Part shown: positions 18,080-26,106 of the stretch, one piece after another
Layout: each line of letters begins with the position of its first letter
Numbering within the stretch: position 1 is the first letter of the stretch
Assembly: GCA_900541975.1 (NCBI GenBank)
Contig: UQLR01000001.1
Span: 128,690-192,689 of the forward strand
Origin: an uncultured Oscillospiraceae bacterium
GTDB taxonomy: Bacteria; Bacillota; Clostridia; Oscillospirales; Acutalibacteraceae
Direction: 5' to 3'
DNA: 64,000 nucleotides
The notes under the pieces: model-generated
Seen by the model: the letters and a program-made list of their open reading frames with translations, nothing else
Told to the model about the DNA's origin: nothing
Databases searched by the model: none
Made by a program: the position numbers and the translations under genes

Positions 18080-18737
18080 TTTTATACCCCACCCCTCTAA
18101 TGGTTTCGATGTAGTTTACGCCTAATTTTCTGCGGATATTTTTGATATGGGTGTTCACAATTTTTTCATCGCCAAAATAGTCATACCCCCAAACAGCGTC
18201 CAGCAGGTTTTCCCGCGTGAAGACTCTCCCCTGGTTTTCCAGAAGAAGCTTCAATATTTCAAACTCCCGTGTTGTGAAAAATCTGTTTTCCCCGCCAACA
18301 AGGACGGTAAAACTGTCTGTATCCAGGGTAATTTCCTTATAGCGAATCACAGCGGATTCAGTCTGACCGCCCTGTTCAACCCGGCGCAGCACCGCCTCGA
18401 TATGCCGTACCACAACAGGCATGGAAAAGGGCTTTGTGATGTAATCGTCTGCCAGAGCGTCAAAGCCTTTCATCTGGTCGGCGTCATCATCCAGGGCGGT
18501 CAGCATAATAATTGGGACGCGGCTTTCTTTCCGCAGTATCTCGCAGACGGCAAAACCGTCTATCTTTGGGAGCATTAAATCCAGCAGCACCAAATTTGGA
18601 TTATACCTGTGGAATTTTTCAATTCCGTCAATTCCGTCGCCGGCTAATATGACTGTATATCCTGCGTCCTCCAAAAACGCCCGGATAATCTTCTGAATGG
18701 ATTTTTCATCCTCTACCACTAAAATTGTTTTGGGCAT
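18060..18737 (-). CDS. OmpR/PhoB-family response regulator
   Basis: About 225 residues. The receiver domain has acidic residues in VVEDE, phospho-acceptor Asp in LVLLDLMLP, Thr in MLTALDD and Lys in YITKPF. The C-terminal winged helix ends with NTHIKNIRRKLG and RGVGYKIE. Start ATG 18735-18737 has GGGAGG upstream. An 11-bp-spaced TGGAG pair lies directly upstream, suggesting autoregulation. Confidence 0.95.
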   Translation of the reverse strand: MPKTILVVEDEKSIQKIIRAFLEDAGYTVILAGDGIDGIEKFHRYNPNLVLLDLMLPKIDGFAVCEILRKESRVPIIMLTALDDDADQMKGFDALADDYITKPFSMPVVVRHIEAVLRRVEQGGQTESAVIRYKEITLDTDSFTVLVGGENRFFTTREFEILKLLLENQGRVFTRENLLDAVWGYDYFGDEKIVNTHIKNIRRKLGVNYIETIRGVGYKIEKENP

Positions 18738-18774
18738 TGCGCGCACCTCCCAATAATAGTGTACCATATAAAAA

Positions 18775-18790
18775 TGGAGTTTGGGTGGAG
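18775..18790 (-). promoter_or_regulatory. Predicted autoregulatory site before the response regulator
   Basis: TGGAG at 18775-18779 and 18786-18790, 11-bp period, in the same context as 16151-16166. About 40 nt before the regulator start, with AT-rich possible -10 sequences between. Confidence 0.6.
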
Positions 18791-18896
18791 TAAGTATGAC
18801 TTTAAAAAAAGGCGGCTTTCAAAAGCCAGAATACTGTAAAAAATTTTTGTAATGATTTTCTCTCTTAAAAATGGATTATGGACAAAAGAAGAGAAC

Positions 18897-18915
18897 ATCC
18901 CAGACAGTCTGGGAT
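18897..18915 (-). terminator. Hairpin after the CprK-like kinase gene
   Basis: ATCCCAG and CTGGGAT arms around a 5-nt loop, T-rich on the right (ATTCCTTTCTTTC) and followed leftward by GTTCTCTTCTTTTG. It lies 30 nt beyond the kinase stop in the 18791-18943 gap. Confidence 0.5.
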
Positions 18916-18943
18916 ATTCCTTTCTTTCTTTATTTTCTATTAT

Positions 18944-20341
18944 TTATTGGATCTTTTTCGGGAAGAGCATTGTCACAGCAAAACCACGGTTTATGCCGTG
19001 GTCAAATAGAACTGTTCCGCCATGCGTATGCATAATTTGCTGGACAATCAATAGTCCCAGCCCGTGTCGCGGCTCTGTCGTTCCGTGATCACTCATCATA
19101 TAGTGCGGCGTACTGCGCAGCTTTTCCAGCTGTTCATCGGTAATTCCTACTCCATCGTCTGAGACAATAATACAGCGCTGCGCTTCCTCATTGCGAACCT
19201 CCAGCGTAATGTGGCAGCCATTTGGGTTGTGGGTCTGTGCGTTATGCAGCAGATTGTTAACCGCCCGATGGAGTAAATTTTTATCTCCCTGAATGATACA
19301 GGGCGGCAGGTTATCCGACGTTCTCCATTCTAATGGATATTTCCCATTTAAATCCGCATTGATAAAATCTACGGCGCATTTCCTTGCCACTGCCACCAAA
19401 TTAACCGGAACCGGTTGCAGCGGCTGCATATTATATTCTAATTTAGAGGATAAATTCAGGTCGTTAATTAGATTCTTTATTTTCAGACCCTGTTTCTGAA
19501 TGATAGACGCTTTCTTTCGATCTTCTTCTGAGAGTGTGCTGTTTTCTTCCAGTTGCCCGGCATACCCCAGCACCATAGAGAGAGGCGTGCGGATGTCATG
19601 GGAAACGCCGGAAATCCAGTTGGCCCGGGCAGCCTCCTTCTTTCTCAGTTCACAATCCTGCCGCATGAGCTTTTCGGAGCCGCGGTTGATTGCAGCAGCC
19701 AACTCCGACAGCAGGCCCTTTTCTTTGATATAGACTTCTTTGCCCTCCGGCAAATCCTCAATTCCCGCTACGATAGGCCTTACCGATTTTAAAACACCCG
19801 ATGTAGATACAAAATAAATCAAAAGGATCGCCAGAAAATTAACTGCCAGGAACAGTAAAACAATTTTTGGCGCATCGGCAATCAGCTGATAATCAAAAGC
19901 AGGCCACATGTGCTTCCAGTACACATCCTTGGGGTGTCCCATAAAGATCAAGTCATCCCCGAAAGCAGCAGTTGTAGTAGGGTAATCCTCAATATACCCG
20001 CGCGTATAGTAAGAGAGGTCCGCCGCTGTGTAATGAAGCGGCACCCCTTCCGGCAGGTTCTCGCTCTGCCAGATTACATCACCGGTTCCATTTTCAACCA
20101 AAATTGCCCAAGCGTTTCTTTGCTGTAAAATTTCCCGGCCCTTTTCTGAAAGTGTATATTTACCGCTTTCTGTTTCCAGCAATTCGCTCCCAAGTTGTTC
20201 GGCAGCCTCCCACCCGCCGGCGTTAGACTCTGATTGGAAAAATACCAAAATAAGCAGCAGAATATTCAATATAAACAGACCGATGAACGAAAAAAGCAGA
20301 ATTTTTACAAATCGACGGATGAGTTTAAACGTACTTTTCAT
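18944..20341 (-). CDS. Sensor histidine kinase (CprK-like)
   Basis: 465 residues. Helices at about 13-35 and 158-178 enclose a sensor domain of about 120 residues. HisKA contains His248 in GVSHDIRTPLSM; HATPase_c ends with the GHGLGLLIVQQ-like G box. The SHDIRTPL motif and the neighbourhood (regulator upstream, divergent lantibiotic-immunity ABC genes) resemble CprRK of clostridia and other lantibiotic-sensing kinases. Starts 3 nt after the regulator stop. Confidence 0.93.
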   Translation of the reverse strand: MKSTFKLIRRFVKILLFSFIGLFILNILLLILVFFQSESNAGGWEAAEQLGSELLETESGKYTLSEKGREILQQRNAWAILVENGTGDVIWQSENLPEGVPLHYTAADLSYYTRGYIEDYPTTTAAFGDDLIFMGHPKDVYWKHMWPAFDYQLIADAPKIVLLFLAVNFLAILLIYFVSTSGVLKSVRPIVAGIEDLPEGKEVYIKEKGLLSELAAAINRGSEKLMRQDCELRKKEAARANWISGVSHDIRTPLSMVLGYAGQLEENSTLSEEDRKKASIIQKQGLKIKNLINDLNLSSKLEYNMQPLQPVPVNLVAVARKCAVDFINADLNGKYPLEWRTSDNLPPCIIQGDKNLLHRAVNNLLHNAQTHNPNGCHITLEVRNEEAQRCIIVSDDGVGITDEQLEKLRSTPHYMMSDHGTTEPRHGLGLLIVQQIMHTHGGTVLFDHGINRGFAVTMLFPKKIQ

Positions 20342-20344
20342 TGC

Positions 20345-21046
20345 TTATCCCTCCAGCATCAGCTTATACCCCAGTCCCTTGACGGTAATCAGGGATACGG
20401 GCTTAGAAGGGTTTTCTTCGATTTTCTCCCGAATCCGGCGGATATGCGCCATCAGGCTGTTTTCATAGCCAAATGGATTGTCGCTCCAGGCCGCCTCGCA
20501 CAGCTGGTCAATGGTGACAATCCGGCCGGCGTTGCGATAAAGCGCCTGCAGAATATCATGTTCCTTTGCCGTCAGCGGCAGACGTTCTTTGTCTTTGACC
20601 ACTTCCGCCCGTGAAAAATCAATCTGGCTCCCAGCAAGCTGCACCAGCGGATTTTCTTCCTTATAATACCGACGAAGAATAATCCCCACCCGCAGCAACA
20701 ATTCCTTTGGAAGAAAAGGCTTTACCATGTAATCGTCCGCGCCCAGCCCCAGGCCGCGAATTTTGTCCTCGTCCTCTCCGCGGGCCGTCAGGAACAGTAC
20801 GGGGATTTCGGTAAACGTCCGCAACCGTTCAAAAAGGGAAAAACCGTCCCCATCCGGCAGCATAACATCCAAAACAGCCAAATCAGGTTTCCATTCCCTT
20901 GCAGTGGAAACCGCTTCCGCTACGTTGCCCGCCGTCCGGATCAAGGTATATCCGTCCTTTTTTAAAAAATCAGATACCATATTCAATATCTCCGCTTCAT
21001 CGTCCACGAGGAGAATTTTTTTCTGTTTAAAATAGCTGTAGTCCAT
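20345..21046 (-). CDS. OmpR-family response regulator (CprR-like)
   Basis: 233 residues. Receiver with LLVDDEAE, phospho-acceptor Asp in LAVLDVMLPDGDG, Thr in FLTARGE and Lys in MVKPF. Winged-helix output domain ends NSLMAHIRRIREKIE and VKGLGYKLM. AGGAGG precedes ATG. Divergent from the ABC immunity operon with a 149-nt shared control region. Confidence 0.95.
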   Translation of the reverse strand: MDYSYFKQKKILLVDDEAEILNMVSDFLKKDGYTLIRTAGNVAEAVSTAREWKPDLAVLDVMLPDGDGFSLFERLRTFTEIPVLFLTARGEDEDKIRGLGLGADDYMVKPFLPKELLLRVGIILRRYYKEENPLVQLAGSQIDFSRAEVVKDKERLPLTAKEHDILQALYRNAGRIVTIDQLCEAAWSDNPFGYENSLMAHIRRIREKIEENPSKPVSLITVKGLGYKLMLEG

Positions 21047-21108
21047 ATTTGTTACCTCCTGTCCCCATTATATCATAGAAATTCCGTTTCTTCTTCCGGT
21101 ATTTTAAA

Positions 21109-21164
21109 ATGTAAAGTAAATGTAAGGTAGCGAGAAGGTTGAGACAAGGTTGCCGGTCTATACT
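21109..21164 (+). promoter_or_regulatory. Promoter of ABC immunity operon with two pairs of 11-bp-spaced repeats
   Basis: ATGTAA at 21109 and 21120, and AAGGTTG at 21135 and 21146: each pair has an 11-bp period. AGGTTG (21136-21141) and TATACT (21159-21164), spaced 17 nt, form a promoter, so the second pair covers the -35 region. Response-regulator control of the operon is inferred. Confidence 0.65.
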
Positions 21165-21195
21165 GATGTCATCACAGGAAAGGAGTATGTGAGAC

Positions 21196-21951
21196 ATGAA
21201 TATTATCGAAACACAAAATCTGACCAAAACCTATGGGGACTTTACAGCGGTGTCCCATTTGAATCTGCATATTCAAAAAGGCCGCGTCTATGGGTTTCTC
21301 GGTCCTAACGGCGCAGGAAAATCTACTACCATGAAGATGTTTCTGGGACTTACCCATCCCACGGAAGGAAACTTTTACATTGACGGAAAAACCTATCCTT
21401 CCGACCGTGTGGCCATTTTAAAGGAGGTCGGTTCCTTTATTGAGGCACCTGCCTTCTATGGCAATCTGACCGGAGAGGAAAACCTGGAGATTATACGCAA
21501 AATTCTCGGCCTGCCCAAAAGCAGCGTTTCCGACGCACTGGAGCTTGTAGGGCTTACCCAGTTTCGCAAACGATTGGCTAAAAAATATTCTCTCGGCATG
21601 AAGCAGCGGCTGGGGCTTGCAGGCGCACTGATCGGCCAGCCGCCTATCCTTATTCTCGACGAGCCGACAAACGGCCTTGACCCGGTGGGCATCCACGAGA
21701 TTCGCACGCTGATTAAATCCCTCCCCCAACAGTTTCATTGTACGGTGCTTGTCTCTTCCCATCTGCTGGCGGAAGTAGAATTGATAGCGGACGATATCGG
21801 GATCCTCAACCACGGCCGGCTGCTGTTTGAGGGGACAATGGAGGATTTGAAAAGCAGCGCCCGTTCCGCCGGATTCCCCACCGACAATCTGGAGGATACT
21901 TTCCTTGCCATGATTGACGAGGACAACCGAAGAGGAGGCGCTGGAAGATGA
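21196..21951 (+). CDS. Lantibiotic-immunity-type ABC transporter ATP-binding protein
   Basis: 251 residues. Walker A GPNGAGKS, signature YSLGMKQRLGLAGAL, Walker B ILILDEPTNGLDP, switch VLVSSHLL. The sequence is of the LanF/BcrA class (CprA-like) that protects cells from lantibiotics such as nisin by expelling them from the membrane. AAAGGAG precedes ATG. The stop overlaps the next start by 4 nt. First gene of a rightward operon divergent from the two-component pair. Confidence 0.95.
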   Translation: MNIIETQNLTKTYGDFTAVSHLNLHIQKGRVYGFLGPNGAGKSTTMKMFLGLTHPTEGNFYIDGKTYPSDRVAILKEVGSFIEAPAFYGNLTGEENLEIIRKILGLPKSSVSDALELVGLTQFRKRLAKKYSLGMKQRLGLAGALIGQPPILILDEPTNGLDPVGIHEIRTLIKSLPQQFHCTVLVSSHLLAEVELIADDIGILNHGRLLFEGTMEDLKSSARSAGFPTDNLEDTFLAMIDEDNRRGGAGR

Positions 21952-22673
21952 CACTGGGACTGGAAACAAAAAAACTGAAACGGACAGGGTATTTTCCTGT
22001 TTTTCTGGCTGGGGGACTGCTGGCGGCAGCGTTTCCGCTTATGAATATGCTGGGCCGCTCTGAAACCTTTACCTCCCTGCCGGGAGACCCTTTTGCCATC
22101 CTGATGGACGCCAACTGGCAGATGATGGCCATGCTCAATATTTTAGTATCCATCTGCGGCGCCTGTATGATGTACCACACCGAGTATACCAACAACGGCG
22201 CGCAAAAAATGGATGTGCTGCCTGTTCGGACAGGAAAACTGTTTGTAATGAAGTTTATAATCGCCGCCTTGGTGTTTGTTCTGATGGTCGCCATAGAAAC
22301 TGCCGTTCTTGCCGGATGCGCTGTTCACTGGTTTCCCGGTTATGAAATTGACATGTTAGAGCTTCTGAAAAGTGTAGGCTTCCAGTGGTTTGTCGCCCTG
22401 CCCACAGTCATGCTGATGCTGGTGATTGCCTCTGCCTGCAAAAACATGTGGATATCTCTTGGAATTGGCGTGATTTTGGTATTTACCCTGTCTATCTTTC
22501 CGCAGGATAATCTGGTCTTAAACCTGTTCCCGTTCAGTTCTCCCTATCAGAGTTTTTCCGCTGCAGCAGAAAACAACCGTATTCCTCTGTTTATAAGTAT
22601 TTGTGCTGCAGAAACAGTGATTTTGGGGTTGCTGGAGCCAGTTTATCAAAAAGTCAGGAGGTGTACAGAATGA
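21948..22673 (+). CDS. Lantibiotic-immunity ABC permease (LanE/MutE/CprB-like)
   Basis: 241 residues with six hydrophobic segments (about 16-34, 56-75, 96-119, 137-160, 166-184, 210-228), the ABC-2 type of LanE/G permeases. ATGA overlaps join it to genes on either side, so all three are coupled. It should form half of the membrane channel with the next protein. Confidence 0.87.
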   Translation: MTLGLETKKLKRTGYFPVFLAGGLLAAAFPLMNMLGRSETFTSLPGDPFAILMDANWQMMAMLNILVSICGACMMYHTEYTNNGAQKMDVLPVRTGKLFVMKFIIAALVFVLMVAIETAVLAGCAVHWFPGYEIDMLELLKSVGFQWFVALPTVMLMLVIASACKNMWISLGIGVILVFTLSIFPQDNLVLNLFPFSSPYQSFSAAAENNRIPLFISICAAETVILGLLEPVYQKVRRCTE

Positions 22674-23440
22674 ACTTCTTTTCTTTTGTAGGCGTAGAAC
22701 TCAAAAAAATACGCCGCTCCAAAATCCTGTTGATTCTGCTCATACCGGTTACAATCATGTGGATCCCCAGCATCGTCAATTCCCATATGATTTTTGACAC
22801 GCGCGGGATCAACATCTCCCCGGAAAATAATTTTCTTATTCAGGGTTTTATGGGCATGGCCTGGTTTATGATTCCTGCGTCGCTGGTCATCTGTACAGTA
22901 CTGCTCATTCAAACGGAACGCTCTCATAAGGGAATCCTCAAAATGCTCTCCATGCCGGTGAATACCGCTAAGCTCTGTCTGGCTAAATTTGCAGTGCTTA
23001 TTCTGCTGGCCTTTGCCCAAATGGTCATGACAATCGGCGCCTATTACATCAGTGCGGCCGCCGCTTCTCACATTCTGAATTATCCCTTCGCCTTGGAACC
23101 GCTTTATGTCTGCCGGGTCGCACTGAGCCTTTATGCCGGGGCGATTCCCATGGCGGCGGTATTCTGGATGATTGCCAATTTGATTCAGACGCCGGTTTTT
23201 TCGGTAGGAATTGGCTTGGCTTCTATTGTTCCATCTGTTCTGGTTATTAACACGAAGATTTGGTTTGCCTACCCGATGAGCTACTCTTTTTACCTGCTGA
23301 TGGTGGAGTATGGAAAAGCTGCTGAAGGAATTTATGAAACCCAGATCGACTGGCTGCCCTGGCTACCGGTTGCCGCTGCAATCACTATAATTGCGCTTGC
23401 TGTTGCCTGCATGCGGTTTGGCGCTGCTGAAAGGAGATAA
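22670..23440 (+). CDS. Lantibiotic-immunity ABC permease (LanG/MutG/CprC-like)
   Basis: 256 residues from ATG 22670-22672, preceded by CAGGAGG; longer in-frame starts lie inside the upstream gene. Six hydrophobic segments, FFSFVGVELKKIRRSK amphipathic start typical of LanE/G permeases. Partner of the preceding permease. Confidence 0.87.
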   Translation: MNFFSFVGVELKKIRRSKILLILLIPVTIMWIPSIVNSHMIFDTRGINISPENNFLIQGFMGMAWFMIPASLVICTVLLIQTERSHKGILKMLSMPVNTAKLCLAKFAVLILLAFAQMVMTIGAYYISAAAASHILNYPFALEPLYVCRVALSLYAGAIPMAAVFWMIANLIQTPVFSVGIGLASIVPSVLVINTKIWFAYPMSYSFYLLMVEYGKAAEGIYETQIDWLPWLPVAAAITIIALAVACMRFGAAERR

Positions 23441-23445
23441 CGATA

Positions 23446-23727
23446 ATGAAAAACAAAATTTGTACTGCAATTGCTACGATTATGCTCTTTATCCCGTGGA
23501 CGATCCTTCCCCTGCGCACCTTTGACTGGGCGCTGGAATCCCCAGTAGCGGAAATTATGGTTTACAGCTATGCCGCTTTTATGATTTTCTCCGGGGTCTT
23601 CTCCATTTTCACCTTCACCAAAGGAAAGGTTAAAAACAAATGGATGCAGGTCTGTACCGTGATTAATGGAATTTACGCGGTCGGCGCAACGGCCATTCTT
23701 TGTATGGCGATTTTCAACCTGTTATAA
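23446..23727 (+). CDS. Small three-helix membrane protein in immunity operon
   Basis: 93 residues with hydrophobic stretches at about 7-25, 36-56 and 70-92. Family not recognised; similar small membrane proteins commonly follow LanFEG/Cpr genes. AAGGAG precedes ATG and the gap to the permease is 5 nt, so it is part of the operon. It could be an accessory immunity protein. Confidence 0.7.
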   Translation: MKNKICTAIATIMLFIPWTILPLRTFDWALESPVAEIMVYSYAAFMIFSGVFSIFTFTKGKVKNKWMQVCTVINGIYAVGATAILCMAIFNLL

Positions 23728-23737
23728 GGAGGGGCTT

Positions 23738-24017
23738 TTGATCAAAAAAGGGCATGGATTGCCGTTGTTTTGATGTTCTGCCTGGTGTTTATCCTGGCAG
23801 GCCGCAGCAAGGATTTTATTTTGGATGGATTCAATGATCTGCTCCACCATGCCAGCCAATACGCCCTGACCGACGAAAAAGCCCTGCAGGGTGAGAGAAT
23901 GAAAGGTGTGGACACCTACACGGTTCTTATACAGCCAAATACGATGGCTTCAACGGCGCTAAATATCTTTTCGGTGGTACTGGGCTGAATTGGAAGAATT
24001 TCTGCAATCGGTCGTAG
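23738..24017 (+). pseudogene. Frameshifted secreted/lipoprotein-like gene
   Basis: GGAGGGG precedes TTG 23738-23740, which reads only MIKKGHGLPLF before a stop. If one base were added to the A6 run at 23743-23748, the frame would continue as KRAWIAVVLMFCLVFILAG, a lipoprotein-like or membrane signal, then SKDFILDGFNDLLHHASQYALTDE. A second shift near 23920 is needed to continue into GSYTAKYDGFNGAKYLFGG. The pieces read well as protein in different frames, so the gene is decayed or contains sequencing errors. A further hydrophobic stretch of about 40 codons (23992-24113) in yet another frame lies before the next gene. Confidence 0.6.
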
Positions 24018-24116
24018 CTTTTTGTTTTTACAGGCCTTGACAATCATTTTTTATTCCATTACTCTGGTAATAGAGCTGCCGGCTGCTCTCATTTTACATA
24101 AAAGGAGAGCAATAGA

Positions 24117-25127
24117 ATGTACCATAAAAGATTTCAGGGGAACCATTATAAAATTGGATTTCAGTGGGGTTCTCTGCTGGCAAAGCACGGAAATTTAATT
24201 TTAGACCACATTCCTTTTCCTATTACCGAAGAACGAATTCAGTTTGCACAACAATGCAAGCCTGTTTACCAAGAGTATTTCCCACAGGTATTAGAGGAAA
24301 TTCAGGGAATCGCAGACGGGCAAGGGTGCTCTGCAGAGTATTTGCAGGCGGTTTTATTCAGCATGTACGCCATGCCTCCGGCCCGCTGCTGTTCCTGTTT
24401 TGCAGTTTCAAACGGGGAGCACATTCTACTTGGCCGCAACAGCGACTTTCTGATTGCACTTGAAAAAAACAACGCAAATGTAATCTACCGGTTTTCTTCC
24501 GATTCTTATGCTTTTACTGGAAACACCACCGCCTTTGTACAGATGGAAGACGGCGTAAATGAAAAAGGACTGGCAATTGGTTTGACTTCTGTTGATCCTC
24601 CCTCCATCCAGCCGGGAATGAATGCAGGGCTTCTGCTGCGGTTTTTTTTGGAAAGATGCCAAACGACGGAAGAAGTCCTCCGCTGGGTTGAAAAACTTCC
24701 AATCAGTTCCGCACAAACCTTTACCATAGCGGACGCCCATGGAAATATTGCGGTATTGGAATGCTTTGCAGACGGCCTGCAGGTGATTCAGCCGAAAAAA
24801 GGCCGGCCTTATGTCTGCGCGACAAACTTATTCCACTCAGAGAAACTGGCTTCAAAAAACCGGCCTGACGTAGACACCTGGGAAGCGGAACCACGATACC
24901 AAACCATGGTTCGGCGTCTAAAACGTCATGCTTCTTTAATGGATTTGGATGAGGCGAAGGACTTGCTTGCAGGAAAAAACGGCTTTCTTTGCCAGTATGA
25001 CAGAAAAACAGGAAAAGATACCGTTTGGTCTGTCATTTACGCTCTCAAAGAACGTCGCATTTACCGTGCGGAAGGAAATCCCGCACGGCGCGGGTTCAAA
25101 GAAGACAGACGTTTCTTCTTTCATTAA
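24117..25127 (+). CDS. C45-family Ntn-hydrolase (acyl-CoA:6-APA acyltransferase-like)
   Basis: 336 residues. The N-terminal segment FQGNHYKIGFQWGSLL is the typical pre-piece of C45 peptidases. The cluster ARCCSCFAV (Cys92, possibly Cys94) marks the autocatalytic cleavage site that exposes the nucleophile, followed by LLGRNSDF with the conserved Arg-Asn. The family hydrolyses linear amides such as N-acyl amino acids or penicillins; bile-salt activity is possible but not shown. AAAGGAG precedes ATG. It follows the broken gene of the immunity operon and may be co-transcribed. Confidence 0.8.
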   Translation: MYHKRFQGNHYKIGFQWGSLLAKHGNLILDHIPFPITEERIQFAQQCKPVYQEYFPQVLEEIQGIADGQGCSAEYLQAVLFSMYAMPPARCCSCFAVSNGEHILLGRNSDFLIALEKNNANVIYRFSSDSYAFTGNTTAFVQMEDGVNEKGLAIGLTSVDPPSIQPGMNAGLLLRFFLERCQTTEEVLRWVEKLPISSAQTFTIADAHGNIAVLECFADGLQVIQPKKGRPYVCATNLFHSEKLASKNRPDVDTWEAEPRYQTMVRRLKRHASLMDLDEAKDLLAGKNGFLCQYDRKTGKDTVWSVIYALKERRIYRAEGNPARRGFKEDRRFFFH

Positions 25128-25273
25128 ATCCAAATATATTATATTTTTATCTTTTCACATACAAAGTGACAAGAGGTTTAAAATTTATGTTACCGGTCAA
25201 CCGTCCAATCTGAAATAAACGGGCTTATACACAAACTTAACCGCTCCCAAAGTCCTATAAAAAAGTGTATAAG

Positions 25274-25311
25274 GCGGCCAGGCGCTAAAAGCGCCTGGCC
25301 GCTGTTCCTTT
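25274..25311 (+). terminator. Terminator after the C45 hydrolase
   Basis: Perfect 12-bp GC-rich arms (25274-25285 and 25291-25302) with TAAAA loop, followed by TGTTCCTTTC. Confidence 0.8.
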
Positions 25312-25398
25312 CATTTAGATATTTTCTTCTTTTAAGACTAAAATAGGCGGAAAACATTTTGAATGAAAGCAGAGCATTTTACCTGCTTTGTATGGTGG

Positions 25399-25428
25399 AA
25401 GGCCCGTTTTTCACGGGCCTTTCTATCA
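25399..25428 (+). terminator. Second hairpin in the 25128-25520 gap
   Basis: Arms AAGGCCCGT (25399-25407) and ACGGGCCTT (25413-25421), followed rightward by TCTATCATT. Together with the previous hairpin it is all that is recognised in this 390-nt gap. Confidence 0.65.
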
Positions 25429-25520
25429 TTCGGCATGCGTTTGCAGATATTTCCGGTTTTACGTTTAAACTCTGAAACCTGTATTTTACAGGAACGGCCG
25501 ACCTCTTCCGACTGACCGGT

Positions 25521-26054
25521 TCATAGTGCGGTTCCTTTCTTTGGAATGTAAAATAACTTCATATCCACTTTTTCCAAAGTCAGCAACTTTACTTTTTTAT
25601 CAATGCCGCCTGCATACCCGGTCAGGCTTCCGTTTGTCCCCACAACTCTGTGACAAGGCACAATAATAGAAATTTCATTATGTCCAACGGCACCGCCGAC
25701 CGCCTGCGCCGACATACGCGCAAGCCCTCGTTTTGCCGCAAGCTGCCTTGCAATTTCTCCATAAGTCATCGTCTGCCCATAAGGGATAGTACACAGAATT
25801 TCCCATACTTCATTTTGGAAGTCTGTGCCTGTAAAGTGAAGCGGCACCGTAAAATCCGGTTCTTTTCCCGAAAAATAAACGTCCAGCCATTGCTTTGCTT
25901 TTTTTAAGATAGGCAGTTCTTTTTCCTCATGTTCTTTGTCAAGATAAAGGGCAAAATATTTCTGCCCCTCAAACCATAATCCAGTTAAACCAATATTGTC
26001 TGCCGCTAATAGAATCCCACCAATGGGGGACGGATAATGACTGATATACTGCAT
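25521..26054 (-). CDS. ogt: Methylated-DNA--protein-cysteine S-methyltransferase
   Basis: 177 residues. N-terminal RNase-H-like domain, then FQNEVWEILCTIPYGQTMTYGEIA (DNA-binding helix-turn-helix region) and the active site PCHRV with acceptor Cys134. The enzyme takes alkyl groups from O6-methylguanine in one irreversible step. It lies 52 nt after the UvrA-like gene and probably shares its transcript as a repair pair. Confidence 0.95.
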   Translation of the reverse strand: MQYISHYPSPIGGILLAADNIGLTGLWFEGQKYFALYLDKEHEEKELPILKKAKQWLDVYFSGKEPDFTVPLHFTGTDFQNEVWEILCTIPYGQTMTYGEIARQLAAKRGLARMSAQAVGGAVGHNEISIIVPCHRVVGTNGSLTGYAGGIDKKVKLLTLEKVDMKLFYIPKKGTAL

Positions 26055-26106
26055 ACATCATGCCTCGCTTTTCCTAAAGTTTTGTATTTTAAATAATTTA
26101 TTCTTG

